Position numbers and translations under genes: made by a program
Source: Kiritimatiellia bacterium
Lineage (GTDB): Bacteria > Verrucomicrobiota > Kiritimatiellia > UBA8416 > YA12-FULL-48-11
Direction: 5' to 3'
NCBI GenBank assembly: GCA_028716365.1
Contig: JAQUPZ010000007.1
Span: 124,001-188,000 of the forward strand
Length of the DNA: 64,000 nucleotides
The notes under the pieces: generated by a model
What the model saw: the letters and a program-made list of their open reading frames with translations, nothing else
Told to the model about the DNA's origin: nothing
Databases searched by the model: none
Shown here: positions 7,491 to 15,927 of the stretch, in pieces
How positions within the stretch are numbered: position 1 is the stretch's first letter
Layout: every line of letters starts with the position of its first letter

Positions 7491-9839
7491 ATGAACAAAA
7501 AAATTGCGAGAGTTGTTGTAGATGTCGCTCTTGATCGAGAGTTTGACTATCTGGTACCGGATAGTATTGGAAATCACATACATGTTGGTACAAGAGTCAA
7601 TATTCCGTTTGGAAGGACAAATACTGCCGGATATGTGGTTGGATTCCTAGAACAGTCTGAACACGCAAAACTGAAAGAAATAATATCTGTCATAGGTAAT
7701 AAGTCGTTTATTGATGAGCAGATGCTGGAGCTTGCCAAGTGGATGGGACGTTATTACTGCGTTTCAATCGAACAGGCGATAAAAACCGTTTTGCCCGGTC
7801 CGGTCCGACGTAAAGGGGCGGGATTTAGACGGCAAATGTTTATTTCGCTGAAGAATCAAGAGGTGCAAAGTACAGAATGCCCCGAAAGTGGAGAACGGAA
7901 AGCGGAAGGAAAAGGTTATGGACATGAATTGTCCGCGAAACAGAAAAAAGTCCTGGAGATTCTGAAGCGGAGTAATACGGGAATGTTCCTGAATGATTTA
8001 GTTAAAGAGGTGGGGATTACAGCGGCCCCTGTTAAAAGTCTTGAGAAAAAAGGCTTTATCACAATTATTCAAGCAAATATCAGGCGGGATCCATTTACAA
8101 ACCTTACCATACTTCCTTCGCAGCCCTTGCAGTTGATGGCCGAACAGGAAGAGGCTCTGAGAATGATAAAAGAATGTGTCGATAGAACGGACTGTAGAGA
8201 TCCGATATCGGATGTCAGAAATCATCAGGTGGTTGATACTGGCAGTCCGACAATCAGTAATCAACAATCAGCGGTCGGTAATGGTAGTTCTAATGTTGTT
8301 TTACTGTATGGTGTTACTGGGAGCGGTAAAACAGAAGTGTACTTGCAGGCCATAGATTATGTTCTAAAAAAAGGTAAAGGTGCGATTGTTCTTGTCCCGG
8401 AGATCTCGTTAACGCCTCAGACTGTTGAGAGGTTTGTGAGCAGGTTTGGCAACCGAATAGCAGTACTTCATAGCCATCTTTCAGATGGTGAACGACACGA
8501 CGAATGGCACAGGATAAATGATGGTAAGGCCAATATTGTGGTTGGTGCGCGTTCCGCCGTTTTTGCTCCTGTAAAGGATCTGGGTCTTATTGTGGTAGAT
8601 GAGGAGCATGAGCCCAGCTATAAGCAGGAAGAGGCTCCACGTTACAACGCGCGAGATGTAGCGGTGATGAGGGGGATGATCGAAAATTGCCCCGTTGTTC
8701 TGGGCTCAGCAACTCCATCTCTCGAATCGTGGTTTAATGCGCGTAAAAATAAGTACAAACTTGCAAAGCTGCCGATTCGCGCTGATGGCAGGAAAATGCC
8801 CATGATGCGTGTAATCGATATGAGAATAGAGACAGAGCGATCAGGACATGCAAGTGTTTTCTCAAAGGACCTTCTTGAGGCCATACGGCTTAGACTGGAA
8901 AGGACTGAACAGACCATCCTTTTCCTGAATAGGCGAGGATATGCAACATCTATAATCTGTCCCAAGTGCGGCTATGTTGCCAAGTGTGATCAGTGCAGTC
9001 TTGCTTATACATATCACAGAAACAGTGATGAACTTCGCTGTCATATTTGTGGTGCGCGCAGGCAGGTTCCGGCCAGGTGTCCGGAGTGCAAGGATCCGGC
9101 CTTCAAATTTACCGGTATCGGAACGCAACGTGTGGAGAATATACTATTGAAATTTTTCCCGCATGCCAGGATACAGAGGATTGATTCGGATATAACAACA
9201 AGCAAGGATTCATATGATCGCATCTTCGGTGATTTTCGGGGTGGCAAGATAAATATATTAATTGGCACACAGATGATAGCCAAGGGACTGCATTTTCCGA
9301 ATGTAACGCTTGTGGGTGTGATTTATGCTGACTTAAGCCTTCATATACCGGATTTCCGTGCCGGAGAGCGCACCTTTCAATTGCTTGCACAAGTTGCAGG
9401 ACGTGCCGGACGAGGGGAAGTGTCCGGTGAGGTAATTGTTCAAACCTACACGCCGTTTCATACGGCAATACAAGCTGCAAGACGGGTGGATTTTGAAGGA
9501 TTCTGTGACCAGGAGATTGAGTTCAGGCGTGAGTTGAACTATCCACCATTTTCACACCTTGTTTGCCTGACATTCAAAGGCCGATCTGAAAGTAGTGTGT
9601 CTTTTTGTGCTGTGACATTATTAAGAAAAATAAAACCAAAATTACAAGCGAGAGTCATTGTATCAGATGTTATACCCGCGCCTTTGGCAAGGGCAAAAGG
9701 GTTTTACCGATATCAAATAATGTTGAGATGTTCCTCTGCGCGGCTGATAACAGTACCGGTAAGTGAAATATTGAAAACTTTCAAATTTCCTGAAGGAGTG
9801 AGTTGTTCTGTTGATGTTGATGCCATCAATCTTATTTGA
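7491..9839 (+). CDS. priA: Primosomal replication-restart helicase PriA
   Basis: PriA is a 3'-5' superfamily 2 helicase that binds stalled or recombined forks and reloads the replicative helicase. The 782-residue protein shows the N-terminal DNA-binding part (VDVALDREFDYLVP), Walker A GVTGSGKT at about 274-281 and the DEEH box at 370-373. Paired zinc-binding CxxC motifs lie between about 490 and 535 (CPKCGYVAKCDQC, CHICG, CPEC), followed by GTQMIAKGLHFPNV and the QVAGRAGRG helicase motif VI. A poorly conserved stretch of about 50 residues before Walker A looks like a linker insertion. The 226-base gap upstream holds nothing recognisable. Confidence 0.97.
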   Translation: MNKKIARVVVDVALDREFDYLVPDSIGNHIHVGTRVNIPFGRTNTAGYVVGFLEQSEHAKLKEIISVIGNKSFIDEQMLELAKWMGRYYCVSIEQAIKTVLPGPVRRKGAGFRRQMFISLKNQEVQSTECPESGERKAEGKGYGHELSAKQKKVLEILKRSNTGMFLNDLVKEVGITAAPVKSLEKKGFITIIQANIRRDPFTNLTILPSQPLQLMAEQEEALRMIKECVDRTDCRDPISDVRNHQVVDTGSPTISNQQSAVGNGSSNVVLLYGVTGSGKTEVYLQAIDYVLKKGKGAIVLVPEISLTPQTVERFVSRFGNRIAVLHSHLSDGERHDEWHRINDGKANIVVGARSAVFAPVKDLGLIVVDEEHEPSYKQEEAPRYNARDVAVMRGMIENCPVVLGSATPSLESWFNARKNKYKLAKLPIRADGRKMPMMRVIDMRIETERSGHASVFSKDLLEAIRLRLERTEQTILFLNRRGYATSIICPKCGYVAKCDQCSLAYTYHRNSDELRCHICGARRQVPARCPECKDPAFKFTGIGTQRVENILLKFFPHARIQRIDSDITTSKDSYDRIFGDFRGGKINILIGTQMIAKGLHFPNVTLVGVIYADLSLHIPDFRAGERTFQLLAQVAGRAGRGEVSGEVIVQTYTPFHTAIQAARRVDFEGFCDQEIEFRRELNYPPFSHLVCLTFKGRSESSVSFCAVTLLRKIKPKLQARVIVSDVIPAPLARAKGFYRYQIMLRCSSARLITVPVSEILKTFKFPEGVSCSVDVDAINLI

Positions 9840-9870
9840 AACGAAAGGTAGAGATTCTAATCAAGTATTT

Positions 9871-9898
9871 GTCCGGAGATGACGGACTACATTTTTTT
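9871..9898 (+). terminator. Possible weak terminator after priA
   Basis: GTCCG (9871-9875) and CGGAC (9883-9887) form a short GC-rich stem with a 7-base loop. A run of seven T begins at 9892. The stem is only 5 bp and four bases separate it from the T run, so this is tentative. Confidence 0.4.
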
Positions 9899-9960
9899 CT
9901 GGTCATGCGGAATATCGTATAGTACAGGTCAGATATCGATTTTGTATAAGGATGTAAAGA

Positions 9961-11934
9961 ATGCAAAGATCAAAATTTTACGTTACGACACCGATTTATT
10001 ATGTGAATGACAAGCCGCATATCGGGCATGCATATACTACCATCCTTGCCGATGTGCTGGCGCGATATCACAGGCTCATGGGTGTTCCAAGTTTCTTTCT
10101 CACGGGTACTGATGAACACGGGCAGAAAGTCTGTCGTGCGGCGGAGAAATCGGGAATGAGTCCGCAGGAACAGGCGGACAGTACCGTCGTCCGTTTCCTG
10201 GATGTCTGGAAGAAACTCGAGATAACAAATGATGATTTCATACGTACGACTGAAAACAGACACAGAATTGTTGTGCAGAAGGTCCTTCAAGATCTTCATG
10301 ACAGGGATGAAATATACAGGGCTGACTATGATGGCTGGTATTGCGTAACCTGTGAACGCTTCTTTACCGAAAAGGACCTCATTAATGGCAAATGTCCTGA
10401 ACCTGGATGCGGGAGGGATGTGGAGAAGATCAAAGAGTCGAACTATTTTTTCCGAATGAGCAAGTACCAGGACTGGCTCATCAAGTATATTGAAGACAAC
10501 CCTAGATTTATTCAGCCGGATTTTCGCCGTAATGAGACGCTTGGGTTTTTGAAAAAACAGCTGAACGATTTGTGTATTTCGCGTCCCAAGAGCAGGATGA
10601 GTTGGGGAATAGAACTGCCATTTGACAAAGGATTCGTAACTTATGTCTGGTTTGATGCTCTTTTAAATTACGTCACCAGCATCGGATATCTTTCGGATGA
10701 TGCCAGGTTCAAAAAGTGGTGGCCGGCGTCGTGTCAATTGATAGGGAAGGATATTTTGACGACGCACACTGTTTACTGGCCGACCATGTTGAAGGCTATG
10801 AACTTGCCGTTACCTGAGACTGTTTTTGCGCATGGCTGGTGGCTTTCCGGCCGGGATAAAATGAGTAAAACGGCGGGTAATGTTGTAAATCCTATGGATT
10901 TTGTGGATAAATACGGAGTTGATGCGTTTAGATATTTCCTGATGGCTGAAATGTCTCTGGGTCAGGATGCCAGTTTTACGGAGGACGCTTTTCTGCGTCG
11001 TTATAATGCAGATCTTGCCAATGATCTTGGAAATCTGTTGAGTCGCGTGGTGAAACTGATAGGCAGTTATTGCGATGGTAATATTCCTCCGCCAGGCACC
11101 ATGGGATCCGATGAAGAGAATCTTAAGAAAGTTACGCTGATTGCGGTGGAAAAGATGATCGATGCGGTGGATGGAATGCGCATAGATCTTGGTTTGGCAG
11201 AAGTGATCGGCGTGGTTAGAGAAACTAACCGGTATCTTGAAAAGACACAACCATGGACGCTTGGTAAGAAGGGTGAAAAAGCTCAGCTGGGAACTGTACT
11301 GTTTTGTGCTGTAGAGGCGTTGAGGATTATGAGTGGATTGTTGTACCCTGTCATGCCAACACAAACAATTATTTTGAGGAAAACACTGGGACTTTCCAGT
11401 TCGGTGCCTGATTTTCGTGACCTGAAGGAATGGGGGAAGACGAAGACGGGTACAAAAATAGGGGCGATGATAAATCTTTTTCCACGGATTACTCCGGTGA
11501 CTAAAGATGTAGTGATGAAAAAAGGAGTGAATATGACAGAGACGACAACGGCTGAAAAATCTCCAGGTGTGACAGAACAAAAACAACCCGTTACGGTACC
11601 TGCAGGTGTTGTACAGATTGAATACATGGATTTTGCAAAGGTCCAGCTTCGAACGGCTGTTGTTTTGAGCGCGGAGAAAGTTGAAGGTGCGGACAAGCTT
11701 TTACGTTTACAGATAAGGGTTGGTGATGAGAATCGTCAGATTGTTGCAGGAATAGCCTTACACTATAAACCTGAAGAATTACCTGGCAAAAACATTGTGG
11801 TTGTGACGAATCTCAAACCTGCAAAAATCAGGGGTGTTGAATCAAATGGAATGCTTCTGGCCGCATCGAACGAAGGGGTAATGAAGTTGATTACAATTGA
11901 TGGTGAATTACCAGCCGGTTCCGTTGTGAAATAA
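9961..11934 (+). CDS. metG: Methionyl-tRNA synthetase with C-terminal tRNA-binding domain
   Basis: This enzyme charges tRNA-Met with methionine. It is 657 residues long and is a class I synthetase. HIGH is at 20-23 (KPHIGHAYTTI), zinc-type cysteines lie near 125-150 (CVTCERFF, then C-x4-C), and the KMSKS loop reads KMSKT at 300-304. The anticodon-binding helical domain follows, then a Thr/Pro/Lys linker. From about residue 550 a fused OB-fold tRNA-binding domain of the Arc1p/Trbp111 type begins (YMDFAKVQLR, RQIVAGIA, NLKPAKIRGVESNGM), which in this family promotes dimerisation and tRNA binding. TATAGT at 9918-9923 could be a -10 box, but no good -35 is seen. Confidence 0.97.
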   Translation: MQRSKFYVTTPIYYVNDKPHIGHAYTTILADVLARYHRLMGVPSFFLTGTDEHGQKVCRAAEKSGMSPQEQADSTVVRFLDVWKKLEITNDDFIRTTENRHRIVVQKVLQDLHDRDEIYRADYDGWYCVTCERFFTEKDLINGKCPEPGCGRDVEKIKESNYFFRMSKYQDWLIKYIEDNPRFIQPDFRRNETLGFLKKQLNDLCISRPKSRMSWGIELPFDKGFVTYVWFDALLNYVTSIGYLSDDARFKKWWPASCQLIGKDILTTHTVYWPTMLKAMNLPLPETVFAHGWWLSGRDKMSKTAGNVVNPMDFVDKYGVDAFRYFLMAEMSLGQDASFTEDAFLRRYNADLANDLGNLLSRVVKLIGSYCDGNIPPPGTMGSDEENLKKVTLIAVEKMIDAVDGMRIDLGLAEVIGVVRETNRYLEKTQPWTLGKKGEKAQLGTVLFCAVEALRIMSGLLYPVMPTQTIILRKTLGLSSSVPDFRDLKEWGKTKTGTKIGAMINLFPRITPVTKDVVMKKGVNMTETTTAEKSPGVTEQKQPVTVPAGVVQIEYMDFAKVQLRTAVVLSAEKVEGADKLLRLQIRVGDENRQIVAGIALHYKPEELPGKNIVVVTNLKPAKIRGVESNGMLLAASNEGVMKLITIDGELPAGSVVK

Positions 11935-12029
11935 CCGTTATCAGGTTTCTTGGGTGGGTTGATAGTCAAGTCAGTGTGGTAATGTGGGTGTCAGTAATAA
12001 ACCGGTTATTCTTTTTTATGATATAGTGT

Positions 12030-12057
12030 GAGAATAGTTTAATTTACAATTATTCTC
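12030..12057 (+). promoter_or_regulatory. AT-rich hairpin/inverted repeat upstream of mraZ
   Basis: GAGAATAGTT (12030-12039) pairs with AATTATTCTC (12048-12057), giving 10 bp including one G-T, with an 8-base loop. No T run follows, so it is not a classic terminator. It could be an operator or a remnant; the role is unknown. Confidence 0.4.
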
Positions 12058-12193
12058 GACGAATTAATCAATGCGGTTGTATCACCTAACCTCTTCTAGT
12101 TTAATATCTTCCAGATAGATAGTCTCATCTCTTTTGTGTTGGATTATCTATTCCCTGTGGTTCTCGGATAAGTCAAAAAAATCGAGAAACTTG

Positions 12194-12222
12194 TTGACAA
12201 TAGGTGGGTCAAAGTGTTGAAT
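12194..12222 (+). promoter_or_regulatory. Putative promoter of the mraZ-led dcw cluster
   Basis: A perfect TTGACA at 12194-12199 is followed after 17 bases by TTGAAT (12217-12222). Transcription would begin near 12229, only 15 bases before the ATG at 12244. This argues against the in-frame GTG at 12214 as the mraZ start, because it lies inside the promoter. A GTGGGTC lies in the spacer. Confidence 0.55.
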
Positions 12223-12243
12223 TATGTCATAAAAGGTCAAGAT

Positions 12244-12723
12244 ATGGACGAAAATAACGCCATTTTGGAGAAAGAGACAAAAGGATATGGAATTTTCGTA
12301 GGAGAATTCACCCATTCCCTTGATCCTAAGAAGCGTCTGACGATCCCATCTGAATGGCGTGTACAGGTGGGAACGCCGAAAAGCCTCTATGTTCTTCGTG
12401 ATGTGACGGATAAATGCCTATGTGTTTTTTCAGCGAGTGAATTACAGCGGCGCATAGAAAGTATCAGGCATCATTCGATAGCAGACACAAAGGCGAGGCA
12501 GTTTTCCCGGATACTTGGAGCGAAATCAGATTTAGTAGCTTGGGATTCACAGGGGCGCATCAGGATCAAGGATGAATTATTAGATTTTGCGGGCCTGATA
12601 GATCAGGTTGTGATGGTTGGTACGTTTCACAGTTTTGAACTGTGGAATCCGGATAACTGGAACAAGGTAAGCGGTTCTGACACGGGAACGATTCGAGAGG
12701 CCGCGCAATATGTTGGATTCTAA
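12244..12723 (+). CDS. mraZ: Transcriptional regulator / nucleoid-associated protein MraZ
   Basis: MraZ is the usual first gene of dcw clusters, a SpoVT/AbrB-fold DNA-binding protein that represses its own operon in studied bacteria. From the ATG at 12244 the protein has 159 residues. The conserved N-terminal half is clear (FTHSLDPKKRLTIPSEWR), and the second repeat is seen at LVAWDSQGRIRIKDELLDFAGL, with VVMVGTFHSFELW after it. The start at 12244 is preferred over the GTG at 12214, which falls within the promoter. rsmH begins 26 bases downstream. No clear TGGG-repeat operator was found close to the promoter. Confidence 0.92.
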   Translation: MDENNAILEKETKGYGIFVGEFTHSLDPKKRLTIPSEWRVQVGTPKSLYVLRDVTDKCLCVFSASELQRRIESIRHHSIADTKARQFSRILGAKSDLVAWDSQGRIRIKDELLDFAGLIDQVVMVGTFHSFELWNPDNWNKVSGSDTGTIREAAQYVGF

Positions 12724-12749
12724 ACCTTGTCCGGGTTTTCGGAAACCTG

Positions 12750-13703
12750 ATGGAAACATCGTGTCACAGAATGCATGAATCGGTGCTGATCAAAGAGGTG
12801 GTAGACCTGCTGGTAGTGAAACAGGGGGGCATCTACATAGATGGCACTGTTGGAAACGGCGGACATACAAAGGCGATAATTGAAAAGGGTGGTCCTGGTA
12901 CATTTGTTCTTGGGATCGATCGTGATGTATCGGCTCTTCAGAGAGCGGGAAAAGCGCTGGGCGATTACAGTGGGCAAGTTAACCTTGCGCATGGAAATTA
13001 TGCCGACATGGTCGAGATTGCCGGAAAGAAAGGGATCAAGTCGGTTGATGGCGTTTTGCTTGATCTTGGAGTTTCTTCGGATCAACTCGAAGATGCCGGG
13101 CGCGGCTTTAGTTTTATGAAGGATGGCCCTTTGGATATGCGGATGAATGCATCGGGGAATGAGGAGACGGCAGCAGATCTGGTGAATGAGCTTCCCGGGG
13201 AGGAACTTTGCAAAATCCTTAAGGAATTTGGCGAAGAACGGATGGCGGGTCAAATAGCCCGGGCCATTGTAAGGGACAGGGAGAAGGAAATAATTAGTAC
13301 AACGGGGAGGTTGGCAGAGATTGTGGAGAGAGTTGCAGGAGGACGTCATGGGCGAATACATCCTGCGACAAGGACATTCCAGGCTCTTAGAATCAGGGTG
13401 AATAACGAGATTGGTTCGTTGGAAAAAGGATTGGAAAATGGATTAAGTTTGCTGGCACCCAAAGGAAGAATGGCTGTTATTTCTTTTCACAGTCTTGAAG
13501 ACAGAATAGTGAAGAAATTTTTTGCCCGTCATGCGGGTAAATGGGAGTCACTTCAGGCAGGGGGATGCAGGTGGATCGGTGATAAACCTGTCATGAATAT
13601 TTTAACGCGCAGACCTATTGGGCCATCGGATGAGGAAAGAGATGTGAATTCCCGTTCGAGATCGGCAAAGCTCAGGGTTGCTGAACGAAACGGAAAAGAT
13701 TGA
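12750..13703 (+). CDS. rsmH: 16S rRNA (cytosine1402-N4)-methyltransferase RsmH
   Basis: RsmH (MraW) methylates N4 of C1402 in the ribosomal P site using SAM. The 317-residue protein has the expected opening (MHESVLIKEVVDLL), the SAM-binding motif DGTVGNGGHTKAI at about 31-43, LLDLGVSSDQLEDAGRGFSF and the C-terminal FHSLEDRIVKKFF signature. ATG at 12750 or 12771 could be the start; the latter would remove seven residues and matches the family's short leader. It is the second gene of the dcw cluster and overlaps no neighbour. Confidence 0.97.
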   Translation: METSCHRMHESVLIKEVVDLLVVKQGGIYIDGTVGNGGHTKAIIEKGGPGTFVLGIDRDVSALQRAGKALGDYSGQVNLAHGNYADMVEIAGKKGIKSVDGVLLDLGVSSDQLEDAGRGFSFMKDGPLDMRMNASGNEETAADLVNELPGEELCKILKEFGEERMAGQIARAIVRDREKEIISTTGRLAEIVERVAGGRHGRIHPATRTFQALRIRVNNEIGSLEKGLENGLSLLAPKGRMAVISFHSLEDRIVKKFFARHAGKWESLQAGGCRWIGDKPVMNILTRRPIGPSDEERDVNSRSRSAKLRVAERNGKD

Positions 13704-13741
13704 AGGTGTTGAAGCCCGGTTTTGTTGTTGGCAGGAGAAAT

Positions 13742-14131
13742 ATGATCCGTAGAAACAGAAAGAAGAGGATGCATGGATTTGTGCTTCCTGCGCCTTTTAC
13801 AGGTGTGGTGGTGGCGGGTTCACTTTTTGCGTTATCGTATATTTGGCTGGGGTGCCGTTGTGATTCCCTGGGACGGGATATAAAAGCGCTGGAGATTGAG
13901 AAGTCACAACTTAAAAAAGAGATTTTAAACGAGGAATCAAGGTGGACGAAAATGAAGTCACCTTCCAATATCGAAATGATCCTGGCAAAACATAATATAG
14001 TTATGACCTGGCCTCGACAGGATCAAATTATCAGATTATCTGAAGCGGGACCGTATTTAAGTGCTCCTTATAAAAAAACAGACCACTCTTTGACTTATGT
14101 AAAACGTGAGAAGGTTGTTATTCATGACTGA
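13742..14131 (+). CDS. ftsL: FtsL-like cell division protein
   Basis: This is a 129-residue bitopic membrane protein. A basic N-terminus (IRRNRKKRMHG) precedes a single membrane helix at about 15-38. A short coiled-coil-like stretch follows (LGRDIKALEIEKSQLKKEI), then a small extracytoplasmic tail. FtsL proteins are poorly conserved, so the call rests on size, topology and position between rsmH and ftsI. In characterised bacteria FtsL joins FtsB and FtsQ and activates FtsWI. The frame is open from a TTG at 13700, but the ATG at 13742 has an AGGAG at 13733-13737. The end overlaps ftsI by 8 bases. Confidence 0.8.
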   Translation: MIRRNRKKRMHGFVLPAPFTGVVVAGSLFALSYIWLGCRCDSLGRDIKALEIEKSQLKKEILNEESRWTKMKSPSNIEMILAKHNIVMTWPRQDQIIRLSEAGPYLSAPYKKTDHSLTYVKREKVVIHD

Positions 14132-15926
14132 TCAACGAACTAAATGGCGATTTGTGATTAGCATGATCGCTTTGATACTGGCCATGGCATGTCTGGGTAC
14201 GCGTCTGGCCTTTCTGCATCTTGGACTGAAGGAAAAGATGCGGGAGGGATTTGAAAAATCCCGTAGTCTTGAGAAGAACATCCATCCGGGACGTGGAATT
14301 ATCTGCGATTGTAAGGGTGAGGGTAATATTCTTGCGATTAACCTATTTGTAAAAGATGTTTGCGCGGATCCTTCTGTTGTTTTGAAGAGTAATATGCTTG
14401 TCAGGGTGGCGTCGCTTTTGTCTGAGAAACTTGATTTACCGGTTGATGAGGTGGCGGTACGCCTGAATCAACCGGACAAGAGATTTGCGTACATAAAGCG
14501 TCTTGTGAAACAGGAAACTGTTACAGAACTAGAGAAGCACAAGCTGGCAGGAATCTTTTTGCAAGACACAACTGCACGGTACTACCCCCACGGCTCATTC
14601 ATGTGTCATATTCTGGGATTTGTCAATTATGATGGAGTGGGAAGTGCCGGAGTAGAACAGGGTATGGACAAATATCTTAAAGGAAGTCCCGGCAGTCTCG
14701 AAACACTTGTGGATGCTCGGCGTCAGGAACTTTATGATCAACGCTTTCGATATATTCCTCCCCTGGAAGGTGCAAATGTTGTTCTTACTGTTGACCAAAA
14801 TCTTCAGTACATAGTTGAAAAGGCACTTGACGAGGCGATGGTTGAACACCATGCAAAAGGTGCATGGGTAATTGTTGAACGGGTGAGAACTGGTGAAATA
14901 CTTGCAATGGCGAGCCGGCCCGCCTATGACTTGAATGAATTTACATCTGCCGATGATAACGTCAAGCTCAACCGGGCAATAGGGATGGTCTATGAGCCTG
15001 GATCCACCTTCAAGCCGGTAACCATATCTGCGGCTTTAAATGAAGGTACTGTCAGTCCAGAGAATGTGTTTGACTGTGAGAACGGTGCATGGATGTATAA
15101 AAATCGTGTGCTTAAAGATTATCATCCATATGGCAATCTTACCGTTGCTGATGGAGTAAAAAAATCAAGTAATATTCTTACTGCAAAAGTGGCCCTAACA
15201 CTTGGCGAAAAACGTATGCGCCAGTATCTGTGTGCATTTGGTATTGGCAGCAAGACCGGTCTTGATATGCCGGGAGAAGAGACTGGTATTTTAAGGCCCT
15301 TAAGTGGATGGTCCGGGATAAGTGCGACACGGATTGCGATCGGGCAGGGTGTTGCAGTGACAGCCCTTCAGATGGTCAACATGATTAGTGCTATTGCGAA
15401 TGATGGCTATCTGATGAGACCATATATTGTCAGTCAGGTTTTGAGAAGTAATGGTACTGTTCTTATCAATACAAAGCCTGAGGTGTTATCACGCCCGATA
15501 TCATCTGAGACGGCTGCAATCATGCGAAAACTCCTGTTACGTGTGACTGAGGATGGAGGAACAGGACGTAAAGCCCGGGTTGAAGGTTATGAAGTTGCCG
15601 GAAAAACCGGTACTGCCCAGAAACCGGTTGATGGCGGGTATTCCAGCACGGCTTATACGGCATCTTTTCTGGGCTTTCTGCCTGCAGATGATCCGGAAAT
15701 AGCAATGGTGATTGTAATAGATGAACCGCAGCCGATTCATCTGGGTGGAACTGTGGCTGCGCCGATATTCAGTAAAATCGCCAACCAGGCCGTACGTTGT
15801 CTTGATATTCCTCCGGTGAGAAATAACAGGCTGACAGACAGAAAGGCCGTTATAGCGGTGTCTCAGAATTCTGTACCAACTCGTAAATGGCACACAGACG
15901 AAGAAGGAATCAAAGGCGGTTTCTAA
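14124..15926 (+). CDS. ftsI: Division-specific peptidoglycan transpeptidase (class B penicillin-binding protein)
   Basis: This 600-residue class B PBP cross-links septal peptidoglycan with FtsW. It has one N-terminal membrane anchor (about residues 10-30), a pedestal domain, and a transpeptidase domain carrying all three active-site motifs. These are SxxK at 294-297 (GSTFKP, catalytic Ser294), SSN at 348-350 and KTG at 494-496 (KTGTAQ). The ATG at 14124 is preferred over the GTG at 14106 because AGAAGG precedes it at suitable spacing. The start lies within the ftsL end, suggesting translational coupling. The C-terminus has no PASTA repeats. Position in the dcw cluster favours FtsI over an elongation PBP2. 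Confidence 0.95.
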   Translation: MTDQRTKWRFVISMIALILAMACLGTRLAFLHLGLKEKMREGFEKSRSLEKNIHPGRGIICDCKGEGNILAINLFVKDVCADPSVVLKSNMLVRVASLLSEKLDLPVDEVAVRLNQPDKRFAYIKRLVKQETVTELEKHKLAGIFLQDTTARYYPHGSFMCHILGFVNYDGVGSAGVEQGMDKYLKGSPGSLETLVDARRQELYDQRFRYIPPLEGANVVLTVDQNLQYIVEKALDEAMVEHHAKGAWVIVERVRTGEILAMASRPAYDLNEFTSADDNVKLNRAIGMVYEPGSTFKPVTISAALNEGTVSPENVFDCENGAWMYKNRVLKDYHPYGNLTVADGVKKSSNILTAKVALTLGEKRMRQYLCAFGIGSKTGLDMPGEETGILRPLSGWSGISATRIAIGQGVAVTALQMVNMISAIANDGYLMRPYIVSQVLRSNGTVLINTKPEVLSRPISSETAAIMRKLLLRVTEDGGTGRKARVEGYEVAGKTGTAQKPVDGGYSSTAYTASFLGFLPADDPEIAMVIVIDEPQPIHLGGTVAAPIFSKIANQAVRCLDIPPVRNNRLTDRKAVIAVSQNSVPTRKWHTDEEGIKGGF

Positions 15927-15927
15927 A

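Larger units (their letters stand above)
11935..12243 (+). other. Intergenic region upstream of the dcw cluster
   Basis: This stretch of about 309 bases has no gene. Just after the metG stop, AATAACCG (11930-11937) can pair with CGGTTATT (12003-12010), which is followed by six T after one C; this is a possible long-loop terminator. A second hairpin lies at 12030-12057 and a promoter at 12194-12222. TGGGT pentamers occur at 11951 and 11955, but they do not form a convincing MraZ operator. Confidence 0.4.

Noticed and set aside
10810-11586. Long minus-strand open frame (258 codons) inside metG
   Set aside because: It is antisense to conserved metG sequence and rich in His, Ser and Cys as expected for a shadow frame.
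11951-12010. TGGGT pentamers as an MraZ operator
   Set aside because: The pentamers lie about 240 bases from the promoter and lack the regular spacing of known MraZ sites.
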